A stretch of DNA of 64,000 bases, from contig NC_045145.1 of NCBI RefSeq assembly GCF_008831285.2, positions 11,096,802 through 11,160,801 of the forward strand. Direction: 5' to 3'. The stretch's first letter is position 1. Every line of letters starts with the position of its first letter. The notes below the pieces were generated by a model. It was given only the letters and a program-made list of their open reading frames with translations, made no database searches and was not told the origin of the DNA. Position numbers and translations under genes: made by a program. This document shows, piece after piece, positions 46,801 to 58,800 of the stretch. The DNA is from Nymphaea colorata (Eukaryota; Streptophyta; Magnoliopsida; Nymphaeales; Nymphaeaceae).

Positions 46801-49800
46801 AAAGCTCCTTTCCTCCCAATGGGAATAAGTCACCCACGCACAAATCCATGGTTTAATCGATGATTTCATGGTGAAAACCGATAATTTCATGGTGGAAATC
46901 GATGATTTTCCTCCAAGGTGGCACAATCTCTAGGTTAGAAATGAAGAAGGGGCAGGTTTTTATGAAGAAAACGCGAAAGAGGGGGGTTCAGGCTCCCCCT
47001 TTTTTTGAAATTAGCCCGTATCGTACGATACGGGGAGTATCGGACCGCATCATACAATATGGGGGCCTGTATCGTATAATCAAAATACAATACACCCCTA
47101 TTTACGATACGAGGTGTGTATCGTATCGTATTTCCTAAACGATACATTCAACACTGCTTTGAGGTATTCCTATACCTTACTTGCCCTCTCATAGTACATG
47201 AGGTTTTGGGGAATTTTAGGTTCAATGCTTTCATAAATCCATTCTTTAATCCTTGAGTTCTTGGTTTCTCAATTATCTAGTTTCTTATAATATTCATTTA
47301 TAACATTTTGTCTTTCTTCCTCATCTAATTCTTTCTCAATCTCATTTTCCACTTTAGTTAACTTGAGAGAAGGAGGAATGGACGTACCTCTTGTGAAGTC
47401 CCATAAGTATTTTCCTTTGATGCGCATCTCTAAACATTTAGCCCATAATGTATAGTTAGTTCCATCAAGCTTGTATGGAGCATGATAGCTCCCTTCCTCG
47501 ATCAAAATTTTGGAATCCTCCATGAAAATTACTATAGAGGACTAAGTGATACTTTTGGACGTTTTCCGAGTAGGTGGTGGATGATGATCAGCTGATTTAT
47601 TCAGATTAAGGAAAATCGGTTTCAAAAACTGAGGCTGGAATAACTCCAGACCAGATTCTGATTAGAATCAGATGTATACTTTGGAGTGCAGCAGTAAACC
47701 AAGATCAAAACAACAGAATATTGAAGTCCTGTTTTGGGATGAATATCCTTTTTCCTAGGTACAACAAAAAGGAATAGGTCACTTAGCTTAGGAGCGGACA
47801 ATCCTTGAGAAAATTCCACAAAGAGGTGGTGCCACTTGAGAATGATAGCAACAAACGGGTAGAAGTCTGATGATTCAGTCTTTAGAGGTAAAACAGCAAC
47901 CCAGCTTCAAAATTCCAATAAAAGAATCAGCCCTCCTAGGGCTTTGATACCATGAAAATGTGACTACAACAGTAACCAAATAAATATGCAGCAGAAATAG
48001 GCACCTAAGGCCAAGTGGAAATAAGTAATCTTTATTCAAATGACTAGAGAACTGCTGTTCATAACAGCTTATTTTGTACAAGGATAGTTAGGTATTTATA
48101 CAAGAGAAGAGAGGAGAGGGTGGATAGAACTAGCCGTTGGACTAGTAAAAAATAAAAAAAATAAGACCTAAAAAAAACGATCTATCAATAATACATTATT
48201 AACACATGTATCAGCCTATATTTAAATATGTAATGTTCGTACATAAACATAAGTAATATATGCATTCATGTACCTTATTTCTTAACGTATAGTAGTTTGA
48301 GGACATGACCACATCATGTCCATGTTGAGATATCCATCTGATCTCCTTCATGTGTGAATTACATTTGCACAAAGGTGAAGAGGCTTGATCCATTGCATTG
48401 CAAGAATGATATTGATCCACAACTAGAGGTAGCATGGGTAGGTCTGCCAGAACTTTTACAGCTGCAACCAGAGATCTTCATGGTCTGGCACACCTCTTTG
48501 TTGTGCATCTTCTATCATTAACCACAAACTCAAATGAGTCAAATCCAAGATTCCAACCTTAAGGCCACTCAACCCTAGTTGCTTTGTTATCTGGCTTCTC
48601 ATGAACTTGTAGGTAGATGTGTAAAAAATATCGAAACTGGTTGGCCCTTACACCTTCTTTGCACCATCATGGCCTATGGGACTTGAATTCTACCCAACGC
48701 ATGGTAAGAAATCTCCGAGGTTGATCGTCATCGTCATCCGCCACAAACATGTTTAGATCTTACATTGCTGTGAGGGTTTCATTTCTTGTCATAATAATTG
48801 GTATCTTTTGTTTTTTCTTCAAGTCTTTTTAATGGACATCCATCTGGGGAATTTACATTTCCTGGTGAATTAGGGTTAGTCACTCTCACTCTTTCTGTTT
48901 TGTACTATTACCATTTCTGTTGAACATTTGGCATGTGATTCCTTAATGCACCCATTTGTTACCTTTTGAATCCATCCACCTTTTTGTCTGCAATCCTTTC
49001 AAGGTTGAAGTCATTCATTATCATTAGAGCTGGTGTTTCACAACCTAAACCTTGGTTTTTAGGTCTCTTGAAGCCCCCAAGTAAATGCCATAACCTATAT
49101 TACATAGGCACTTGGATAGTGGCCGCATACAAGTGTGGACATGACTACACATAGGTACGGGTACAGGTGCAGCTCTGGACATGTTTCGGGTGCGGTTTCG
49201 ACTGCGTCGGGTGTAGTTGCTGCACTTGAGGCCGAACCCATCAAATTTTGGATGCAGTCAATTTTGACCAAGTCTATGACTGCTCAAAGTTTGTAGCGTT
49301 TTCTTTTTTATTTCATTGTATATATATACAGTACAATATTCCATCCTCAACCGAAGTCAAAGACTATGGAACTGTCCTGCTGCGTTGTAGAACCCTCCAA
49401 CGACCTTTCTTTGTCTTCCAACATCCAAGAACCTTCTCCGGTGAGGTGACTATTTTCTATAGCAAAATAGAAGTTCTCTGGCGTTTGTGCTTCTCCAGCA
49501 AACACGCTTGTCTCTGGCAAACCCTCTTTTCCCTCTTCTCTCCAGTGAACCCTATTTTCTGAAGCTGACTCTAATTTTTTCTTTCCGACAACTGGTATGA
49601 GCGTTGGCTCCTCCTCTGCCTATTTTTTTCCCATGCAGGTCTTTGTTCTGATTGTTGCAGCATCATGCATTTTAGATGATTTATTTGAGTTGAATATGTT
49701 ACACTTGCTGTGTTCTAGAGGGGTGCATGTTGTTTTTTTTTCCCTGCCAACTTGCTAGTTGCTACTAGATTTGTTGATTGCAACAGCTGATTGTCTGATT

Positions 49801-52800
49801 TTTCTTTCCTTCTGTTTATTTAACTGTTTCTTCTCCGGTTATGGTATCTTTGTTAGATTTCCTGATTATTGGAGCCAATTTATTCATATGAAATTATCAA
49901 TCTAATTCTGCTTGTTTACATTATTCTTCATGTCTACTAATTACTAATTCATCGATTGTTAACAAGTAGTATGTTCAATTTGGCCTGCTACAGTTTACTC
50001 ATCTTTTATTTCCTCTTAACTTCAGAACTTTGTATCTCGTTAGATCAGAGCGATGTCCTCAATTGCCACACACCATACCCATAGCAGAACCTATACCCAT
50101 ACCCATATGGCATAGGCCGTGACTGTGCTTAGAGTGTGCTATCAAAGGCTGTGCACATGGGCATGCATGCACAGTAACAGATACTGATGAACATTCGACA
50201 CCCAAATTTTTCAAACGTTTGGTTTGTGGAACTAAATTATTATTATTCTTTTATGGTAAAAGTACATGTTGAGTTAATTAGTCAGATCAGCTTATTTTGG
50301 TCATTCAAACTTCACAGGGTTCTGGCCAAGCTGTTGCAATGAGGGTTACAGCTGATCATTGCGCATTTTATAATTGTAGGTTTCTTGGGTGGCAGGTAAG
50401 CATAATGGAATTTTTTTGTCCAGTGGTAATCATTGCTGGGATTTTTTATTGAATCATGTGATTTTCATTCCTTCTGTTTCACCCTGATTGGCACATGCTA
50501 AGAGCTTTGTTTCTCACCAATACACTTAGGACACACTTTATCTGCATTTCGGAAAGCAATATCTAAGGGACTGCTATATTGAAGGAAGTGTTGACTTTAT
50601 CTTTGGAAATAGTACCGCTCTTTTGGAGCATTGTCACATCCACTGCAAGTCTCCTGGTTTTATAACTGCGCAAAGTAGGAAGTCTCCTCAGGAGTTGACA
50701 GGCTATGTTTTCTTAAGGTTTGTTTCTCAGTCCACTATTCTTGAGGATTTTCAAGAACTGCATGTTTGTTCTGTTTCCACATTCAGATAACTAGGCTATA
50801 ATATGAATTATGCTGGAAGGAAACATTGTCTTTATTTTGTAAATGGAAAATAAGTGCCTTTGCTCTGTCTGATCTCTAACTCTATAAGAAGCTCGTAGTG
50901 CAGGGTTGTTAATCCTTGTTTTACCACCATCATTAAAGATGGAACTTGTTCATCACCTTTTACTCTAATATTGTACCAAGTCAGCTTAGAGTCTTTTGGA
51001 TTAATCATTCTCACATCCACCTCCCAATCTCTTGGTTGTGTTTCTGCATGTGCCAAGATGTCCCCTGTATGCATCTATTTTTGAGGTTTTGGATTTGCTG
51101 TCATCATTTGTAGGTTCTGTGGATCTTCATTATTGTTACATTCCACACTTGCTCAACTTGGTTTCTTTTCTTTTATTCTCACACAAGCATCTGAAGGTAT
51201 CTAACCTCAAGACCATGCTCACTTTTTAGTTTTGTCAATTCATGCTGATTCTTGCAATCCGTAAACCACTATGATCATGTTGTACTTTTTCCCATTGAGT
51301 GCCTTCATATGCACCATTGTAAAACCATAAAGTCATCAGAAGCTATTCCCTTTGGAATGGTTTGTAGTTAATGAGACCAGCCAGTTGACCATATCTATGT
51401 AAATACATATAAAAATCATAGGCATATGCATATATCTTTAGCACCCTGTTCAAACTTATGGTGTGTGACAAAAAGTTTGCCAAGAAGGATCTTAGAACAG
51501 GAACTGCAAATAGCCAAGTGAGTTTTAAAGGATCTTAGAACAGGAACTGAGAATAGCCAAGTGAGTTTTAAAGGATCTAGAGCTTTAAGTTTCAGGTTTG
51601 TGGCTTCTGGCCATGCATATGGTCATGCTTTGCTAATAAGAGTTTGGTTGTTGATAGGATGGTATAAGAGTCAGAGTGACCCATGGATAAAGCATAAAAT
51701 GGTTCATATGAGACAAATCAAGCAGACTGCTTAGTGGATTTGTTCGATCTTCAAACTCAATGGCCTCTACAGCTAGGTACTGATGTATCTACTAGTGTCT
51801 TGACTTCATCCTCGATAGGTAATGAACGAAGGGGTACTAAGGTCAAGTTATTATATTCTAATGAGTTATTTGGTTAATGACTATCAGGGCTTCACATTCT
51901 AGGGCGTACAACAGTATCAATGATGCTAAGTTAGATCATCTCCTTTATAGATAAAAGAATGTCCCTGATCTTCCTTGGGCACATTATCATAAAGTTTTTC
52001 CTTCTCAAGAAACTAAGTTTTCGAGGGACATATAATTTGTTACTATTGGGATCATAGGTATGGTTAAAGGACATTTAAGTTTCTTTTGAGTAAGAAAAGC
52101 TCAGTTTTTTTATCCCTTCAGTAAGAAAAATAAAAAACAGACAATATAAAACAGAAAAAATAGAAGCTAACTGCTAAACATGACCACATGGGGATGTTAA
52201 TCTTGGTGAAGAATGAAAGAATGGAATCAATAGATGAATAAAACATATAGTCGGACAAACAGTCGCCACATTCACTCAAAAGGTCACGATTCACATTTCA
52301 GAAAAATACAACAAAATCCTGGACACTGTAAGAATCTTCACAAAGTACTCGTCTCTCCGTATGCAAAACAGATATATTGAGAGGAGAGGATGAAAGAAGA
52401 CGATGGAGGAAAGGGAGCAGCCGGCTTAACACAGCCCTGCGTTCCTTAATCTTTTAATTAAAGAGAATAACCCTAATAGGTTACAACAGATTTGTACATA
52501 AAATTATAAAATATTACAAGAGAGCCACTGCCCAGTAACTTTAGACGTGTGGATATAAGGAGAATGGATCGGGTCTGAACAGACCCGATCTCCATACGCT
52601 AACAGCTCCCCTCAAGTTGTGCATGAGATTTGATCATGCACAACTTGTTCTTCAAATCCCAAAAATGCTGCCCTGTGAGACCTTTGGTAAAAAGATCAGC
52701 TATCTGTTCATTGGTGGATATATAAGTAGGCAAGATCTCGGCTTCTTCAACCTTCTGACGAATGAAATGTTGATCAATCTCTATATGTTTGGTGCGATTA

Positions 52801-55800
52801 TGCAAAATGGGATTGAAAGCAATTTTTATCGCACTTTGATTGTCACATAGTAATGATGACCGAACAATAGGAAGATTGAGCTCCCCAAGTAAATGACGTA
52901 ACCATGACGCTTCAGCCGTCCCTGCAGCCATTGCTCTATACTCTGCCTCAGTGCTAGATCGTGCAACAACACGCTGCTTTTTACTGCTCCAACAAATGAG
53001 ATTAGAATCAAGAAAGAGACAGAAACCTGAAACTGATCGTTGGTCATCGGGATCGCCTGCCCAGTCGGCATCAGTATATGTATATATGCTATGTCCAAGA
53101 GAAACATTGGAACATTTTGTGTAGACTAGTCCATCTCCAAGAGTAGCTTTGAGATACTGTAGGATCCGCTTAGCGGCATCCATATGTCCTTCAGTGGGTG
53201 CATGCATGAACTGAGAAATCTGATTTACAGCATATACTATGTCTGGGCGAGTAAAGGTAAGGTATTGTAACATACCAACAATGCTGCGATAGAATGTGGG
53301 ATTGGAATATGCAGCAGTTCCATCATATGCAGTCAATTTAGTATTCAGAACACTGGGGGTAGTGATGGGTTTGCAATTAGTCATACCTGCCATGTCCAAA
53401 ATATCAAGGGTATACTTGTGCTGTGTAAGAGTCAAACTATCATTTGTCCTGTCAAGTTCAACACCCAAAAAATATCGTAATTCTCCCAGATCCTTCATCT
53501 TGAATTCTTGCTTCAACATACCTTTAACATAAGATATATGTGAAGAAGAATTCTCAGTTATAACAATATCATCAACATAGATAAGTAACCAGGTGGTAGC
53601 TTCTCCAGTGTGATAGATAAACAAAGAGTGATCGAAAGAGCTTCGGAGAAAACCAACTTGTTGTATGTGATGAGAAAAACGATCAAACCATGACCTAGAA
53701 GCTTGCTTCAACCCATATAGAGACTTATGTAATTTGCAAACCCATTTTTGAGAATCATGAGTAGTGTAGCCGGGAGGTTGCTCCATGTATACCTCTTCCT
53801 TAAGAATTCCATGAAGAAAAGCATTTTTGACATCTAACTGAAAGAGAGGCCATCCATACGAGACTGCAAGAGAAATAATCACACAGATTGTTCCCATCTT
53901 GATGACTGGACTGAATGTTTCATCATAATCTTCCCCATATTGCTGAGTGAAACCGCGCGCCACAAGTCGTGCTTTATACCGATCAATGCTACCATCTGGT
54001 TTATATTTCAGTTTATAAACCCATTTGGATCCCACAACATTCTTATCAGCTGGACGATGGACAATCTGCCAAGTCTGACATTCATGCAAGGCTGCCATTT
54101 CCTCATTCATAGCTTCAACCCAACATTTTTCCTTACTCGCATTGTGATAAGATGTTGGTTCCACCTTTTTGCTGACTTCTGTCATAAACAGCTGAAAATC
54201 CAAAGAAAAATTGTTATAGCTCACCCATCTATCAATAGGATGTCGCACGCGTTGTGATTGGCGTGGAACTGCAGTAGGAACTGATCGCCTAGAATACACC
54301 AGGCCTGAGAACTGATTATGTATAGGTGGCTCACTGGGCTGAGAAGATGAAGGCATGCTGTCCAAGGAAGTAGTGCTGCTCAAGGAACTAATTACAGATG
54401 TCTCGGGCTCATTAACAACTTGCTCATTGTGCTCAGTCAACATTGCTGCCCCTTGTCTTAAGATTTCAGCATGAAGCCAAGTATCATAAACTTCATTTTT
54501 GTCCTTGAGTGTCACAGAAGTAGCCTTGGGATCCTGTAACCTGTTCTCATCAAAGACAACATGCCGTGAAATATGTACACGCCCAGTTTTAGGGTTGTAA
54601 CACCTATAACCCTTGTAATTTTCTGCATACCCTATAAATCTACATAAAACAACACGATCTTGAAATTTGTTTCGCAAGGAAACATCAACATGCACATAGC
54701 ACACACATCCAAAAACACGCAACTCCTCATAACGTGGCTGTTCTTGCTGTAAAAGAAAAAATGGTGATTTTCCATCAAGCAAAGCCAATGGCAATCGATT
54801 TATAACATGTACAGCCGTATGGAAAGCCTTGGTCCACAATGTCATAGGTAAGTCTGTTTCATGCATCATGCTGAGTGCACTTTCAACAATATGCCTATGT
54901 TTCCTTTCAGCAATTCCGTTTTGCTGAGGTGTATGCGGACATGAAATTTGTCTAGTGATCCCATTATCTAGTAAGTACTCAGTAAATTCATTAGAAATAA
55001 ATTCACCACCACCATCACATTGAAAATGCACAATATTACTGGAGTATTTATTTTGAACCAAGACATGCAATTGAGTGAATAAGCGAAAAACTTCTGATTT
55101 GTGTTTCATGAAATGGATCCAAGTATATCGGGAATATGAATCAACAAAAATGACATAGTATCTACTCCCAGAAGAAGGAACTGGAGCAGGCCCCCAAACA
55201 TCAGAATATATGGTGTCAAAAACCTTTGAAGCTCTTTTATTTATTAATTGAAAAGGAAGGGCATGGCTCTGGACTCACTGACAGAACTCAGACTGGACTT
55301 ATCTAAGAGTCCGTCTGCAACAAGATTTCGAACAAAAGATTGACTACAATGAGCTAACCGACCTTGCCAAATGGATGGCTTATTATACTCTGTGACATTG
55401 ACTTCACTATGACTTGGAAAACATGAATCGGAAAGGTGAGGTTTTGACATCTGTGGAGCTCCTTCAAGGACATACATATCTCCTTTGTGAGTGCCCTCAG
55501 CGAATGTCTTCTTGGTTCGAGCATCCTTGACATAAACAGAAGAGGGTGTGAATTTAACAGAGGATTGAGTATCATCAATAAGCTTGGACACTGAAATAAT
55601 ATTTTTCTTGACACTTGGAACAACAAGAACATTCTTTAATGGAATCGAATAAGAGCCCATAGAAATTTGTACATTTCCAATGTGTGATATTGTGTGATGG
55701 GAACCATCTCCCGTGACAACTGAGCCTTTATCTAAATAAGGGAGAGCACTAGAGAGATTACCTGCGTCACCAGTAACATGAACTGCTGCTCTAGAGTCCA

Positions 55801-58800
55801 CATACCATTCTGCTTGCTCGTTTTGTTTCAAATGAAGCTTAGACAGGGCTGTCATGAGGAGTTGTTGTACGTCTGCTGAAACATTAGATCCAGATGATGA
55901 TGAAGCTGACCCTGTTGCTGCCTTGTTCTCACGTCTAATCTGATTATTTTTGTTCTGCGGGATGTGCCAACATTCTGACTTTACATGCCCCCTCTTGTTG
56001 CAATAGAAACAAGTCGGAACCCTTCTAGATGTGGCAGAAGTATTGTTCATGCCTTGTGGTGTTGGGAGAATCCCTCTTCCCATTCCTGCCTGAGGAATCC
56101 AAGTACGAGTGCGATTCCCTTGCAATGCATGTGTCCCTGTGATCAGTACATTGTGACTGTTGGAAGGTATCAAATTCTGTCGCTGAACACGACTAGCTTC
56201 GTGTTGGAATAACTTAGCCTTGAGATCTTCGAAAGATGGAAGAACAGGTAGGACTTCCAAGGCTGTGCAAAAAATATCAAAATCTGTTCCCAGTCCACTC
56301 AAGGCTTGTTGCACTTTGTCCTTGTCGCTGACGGGATGTCCAATGGCAGCAAGTTGATCACTTACACTTTTAATTTCATTCAAATATTCCAAAACAGTAC
56401 GCGTCCCACGCTTGATGTCCTGAAATTGCCTTCTTAACTGCAGAAAACGTGCTTCGGACACTTGAGAATATGTGGTGGCAAGGGTAGACCACAACTCTAG
56501 GGCTGGTAAATCATCATCAATACCTCCTAATACTTCCTCTGACAAAGTAGAAGTAATATAGGCAACAAGGGACTGGTCGTGAGCCAGCCAAACTTCATAC
56601 TCAAGATTATTTTCAGTAATGGTTTCATATTCAAATCTGATTTCACTCATAGCCGCAGCCCCAGCAGCTTGATCTCCCACTACGGTCTTCTTCACTTCAC
56701 GGTCAATTATACATAGGAGGTGCTGGAGTAGTCCCATCGATATGCCCGTAGAGTCTATGACTTTTATTAAAAGGGACTATTTGACGTTTCCAAGTCAAAT
56801 AGTTACTATGATTCAGCTTTTGAGAAATAAGTTGGGAGAGAAAGCTAGAAGATAGAAGAGAGGGAGTCGGTTGATCCATAATTGATTTAGGGCAACGACA
56901 GAAATTAGGGCAAAACGATGAGAAATTAGGGCACAACGATTAGGGCAAATCAATTAGGGCAAATCACGCAAAATTTAGGGCAGAAACTGAGAAGAGGGAT
57001 GACCACGCCAGAAAAGAAAGAATTTAGGGCAGATTAGGGCTAATCACATCAAACTGAAATCACTCACCAGAGGACGATGCAACCTGTCTCTGATACCATG
57101 TAAGAATCTTCACAAAGTACTCGTCTCTCCGTATGCAAAACAGATATATTGAGAGGAGAAGATGAAAGAAGACGATGGAGGAGAGGGAGCAGCCGGCTTA
57201 ACACAGCCCTGCGTTCCTTAATCTTTTAATTAAAGAGAATAACCCTAATAGGTTACAACAGATTTGTACATAAAATTATAAAATATTACAAGAGAGCCAC
57301 CGCCCAGTAACTTTAGGCGTGTGGATATAAGGAGAATGGATCGGGTCTGAACAGACCCGATCCCCATACGCTAACAGACACATGGGACAAAAGGGGCAAA
57401 TCACAAAAGGGGCAAATCAGCAAACAATGAAATCAGGCAGGACACAAAAGGAAGATGACAAAGAAAATGAAAAAATGCTGAAAGGCTACATGAATCAACG
57501 AAGGGGAAAGTTGAAAATAAAAATGTGAATGCATGGGATAAAAAAAAAAATCAGCAAAGCACTACGTTGAACATAAAAAATGCAAGACAAAGATAGCAGT
57601 AATTTAAAAAATGAAGAAATGCTACCAGAACCTGTTGCTCACCGGAAATGTAGCCTCCCAATGTGAATCGTAGTCATTGGCCAAAGAAGTCTCTGGATGC
57701 CGGTTGCTTATCCATGATTTGAAACCCAATCGACAACACAGGAGAGCGGAGCAGCCCTTGTTCAGTTGAAGGCTGCCTGTTCGCTGTGTTTAAACATGGT
57801 GAACCTAAAAAAAGGTAAAGTTTTGGACCAAAATGAAATCAGTCAACTTTGACCGAGTCTGTTTCTTTGTCGGTTACGGCCTTGGGTGCGTTGACCACAT
57901 CCAACATGGCCTGGACATGCCTTGGATGCATTGACCACATCTGACATGGTTTGGACCATGTCCAAACCCGCACCTCCATGTCGACTTGCATTGACACAAG
58001 TGCGGTAGGGCTTTTAATGCACCTGTGTATCATAGGTGTGGCATGATAAGACAGTACTTCATTAAATCTTGAAACAACAATAAAATGATGAAGTGGACCA
58101 CTTAGTTTTTTTTTTTTTTTTTTTGATAAAGAAAGGTCGACCTGCTAAAAACCTTGTCTGGTATAAATATGAAAGATCAAATCCTAATACTGAAATCCAG
58201 TGGCATGTCTGTGTTTTTGGAACAAAAATATAAAGGACATCTGTTTTTATGCAATTTCAGGCGTTTGCCTAATTTTATCTGATTTTAGATGTCTTGTTTT
58301 ATATAGATCTTGGTATGCCTTTGTATTTTGTCTTATGCTTGGCAAAGTTCAGATTGGGATACAAATAAAAGAAGTAGAAGAGAATAGAACTTATAGACTG
58401 CAAGCAAATATGCAATCATTAGTAAAACAAAATCCAGCAAGGACAAAACTGATTGTAGAGTTCAGAAACAAGAGTGCACAAAATCTGTTTGGATAAAAAG
58501 AAAAAGATTTCAGACCAAATGACTTCTGTAGACAAAGAAACTTGACCAAAAAATAAAAGAGATGCTGTTTGGTTAGATTAGAAAGAAAGAAAATGAACCA
58601 ACAAACTGATGGAGAGAAGAGTAGACCAGAAAATCCTGTTTTGCAGCATATGAGAGTTCTCCTATGGCGCTCCTTAAGTGGCAATTTAACACTGCTTTGA
58701 TACCATGTTATATTTTGATGGGTAGACCTCTCCAATATGAGGAAACAAAAAATAGAGAGGGAGAGGCACGGGTGGGGGTATGGGCACAGCAATTTTACAA

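Larger units (their letters stand above)
45222..48206 (-). mobile_element. truncated Ty1/copia element in pectinesterase intron 2
   Basis: The minus strand shows a 5' LTR (plus coordinates about 47,953-48,206, starting TGAAAATGTGAC), a tRNA-Met-type primer-binding site TGGTATCAAAGC directly adjacent (47,941-47,952), a leader, gag from ATG 47,523, and protease ending near 45,222. There is no integrase, RT, RNase H or 3' LTR, so the element is 3'-truncated. Gag is split by a hAT-like insertion at 46,253-47,156. The element lies antisense to the host gene. Confidence 0.8.
52327..57376 (-). mobile_element. Ty1/copia LTR retrotransposon, young and nearly intact, in pectinesterase intron 4
   Basis: The 278-bp LTRs (52,327-52,604 and 57,099-57,376) differ at about five positions (about 98% identical) and are flanked by a perfect GACAC duplication (52,322-52,326 and 57,377-57,381). 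On the minus strand the primer-binding site TGGTATCAGAGAC abuts the 5' LTR (57,098 and below), and a polypurine tract (TTGAGGGGAGC) precedes the 3' LTR. It carries gag-protease followed by integrase, RT and RNase H. It is antisense to the host gene and the youngest datable insertion in the window. Confidence 0.96.

Noticed and set aside
53940-54257. 105-codon plus-strand ORF opposite the copia RT
   Set aside because: Antisense shadow of the 836-codon pol frame.
58106-58124. LINE or SINE insertion inferred from a poly(T) tract
   Set aside because: No coding remnant, target duplication or family sequence is recognisable beside it; noted only as a homopolymer.
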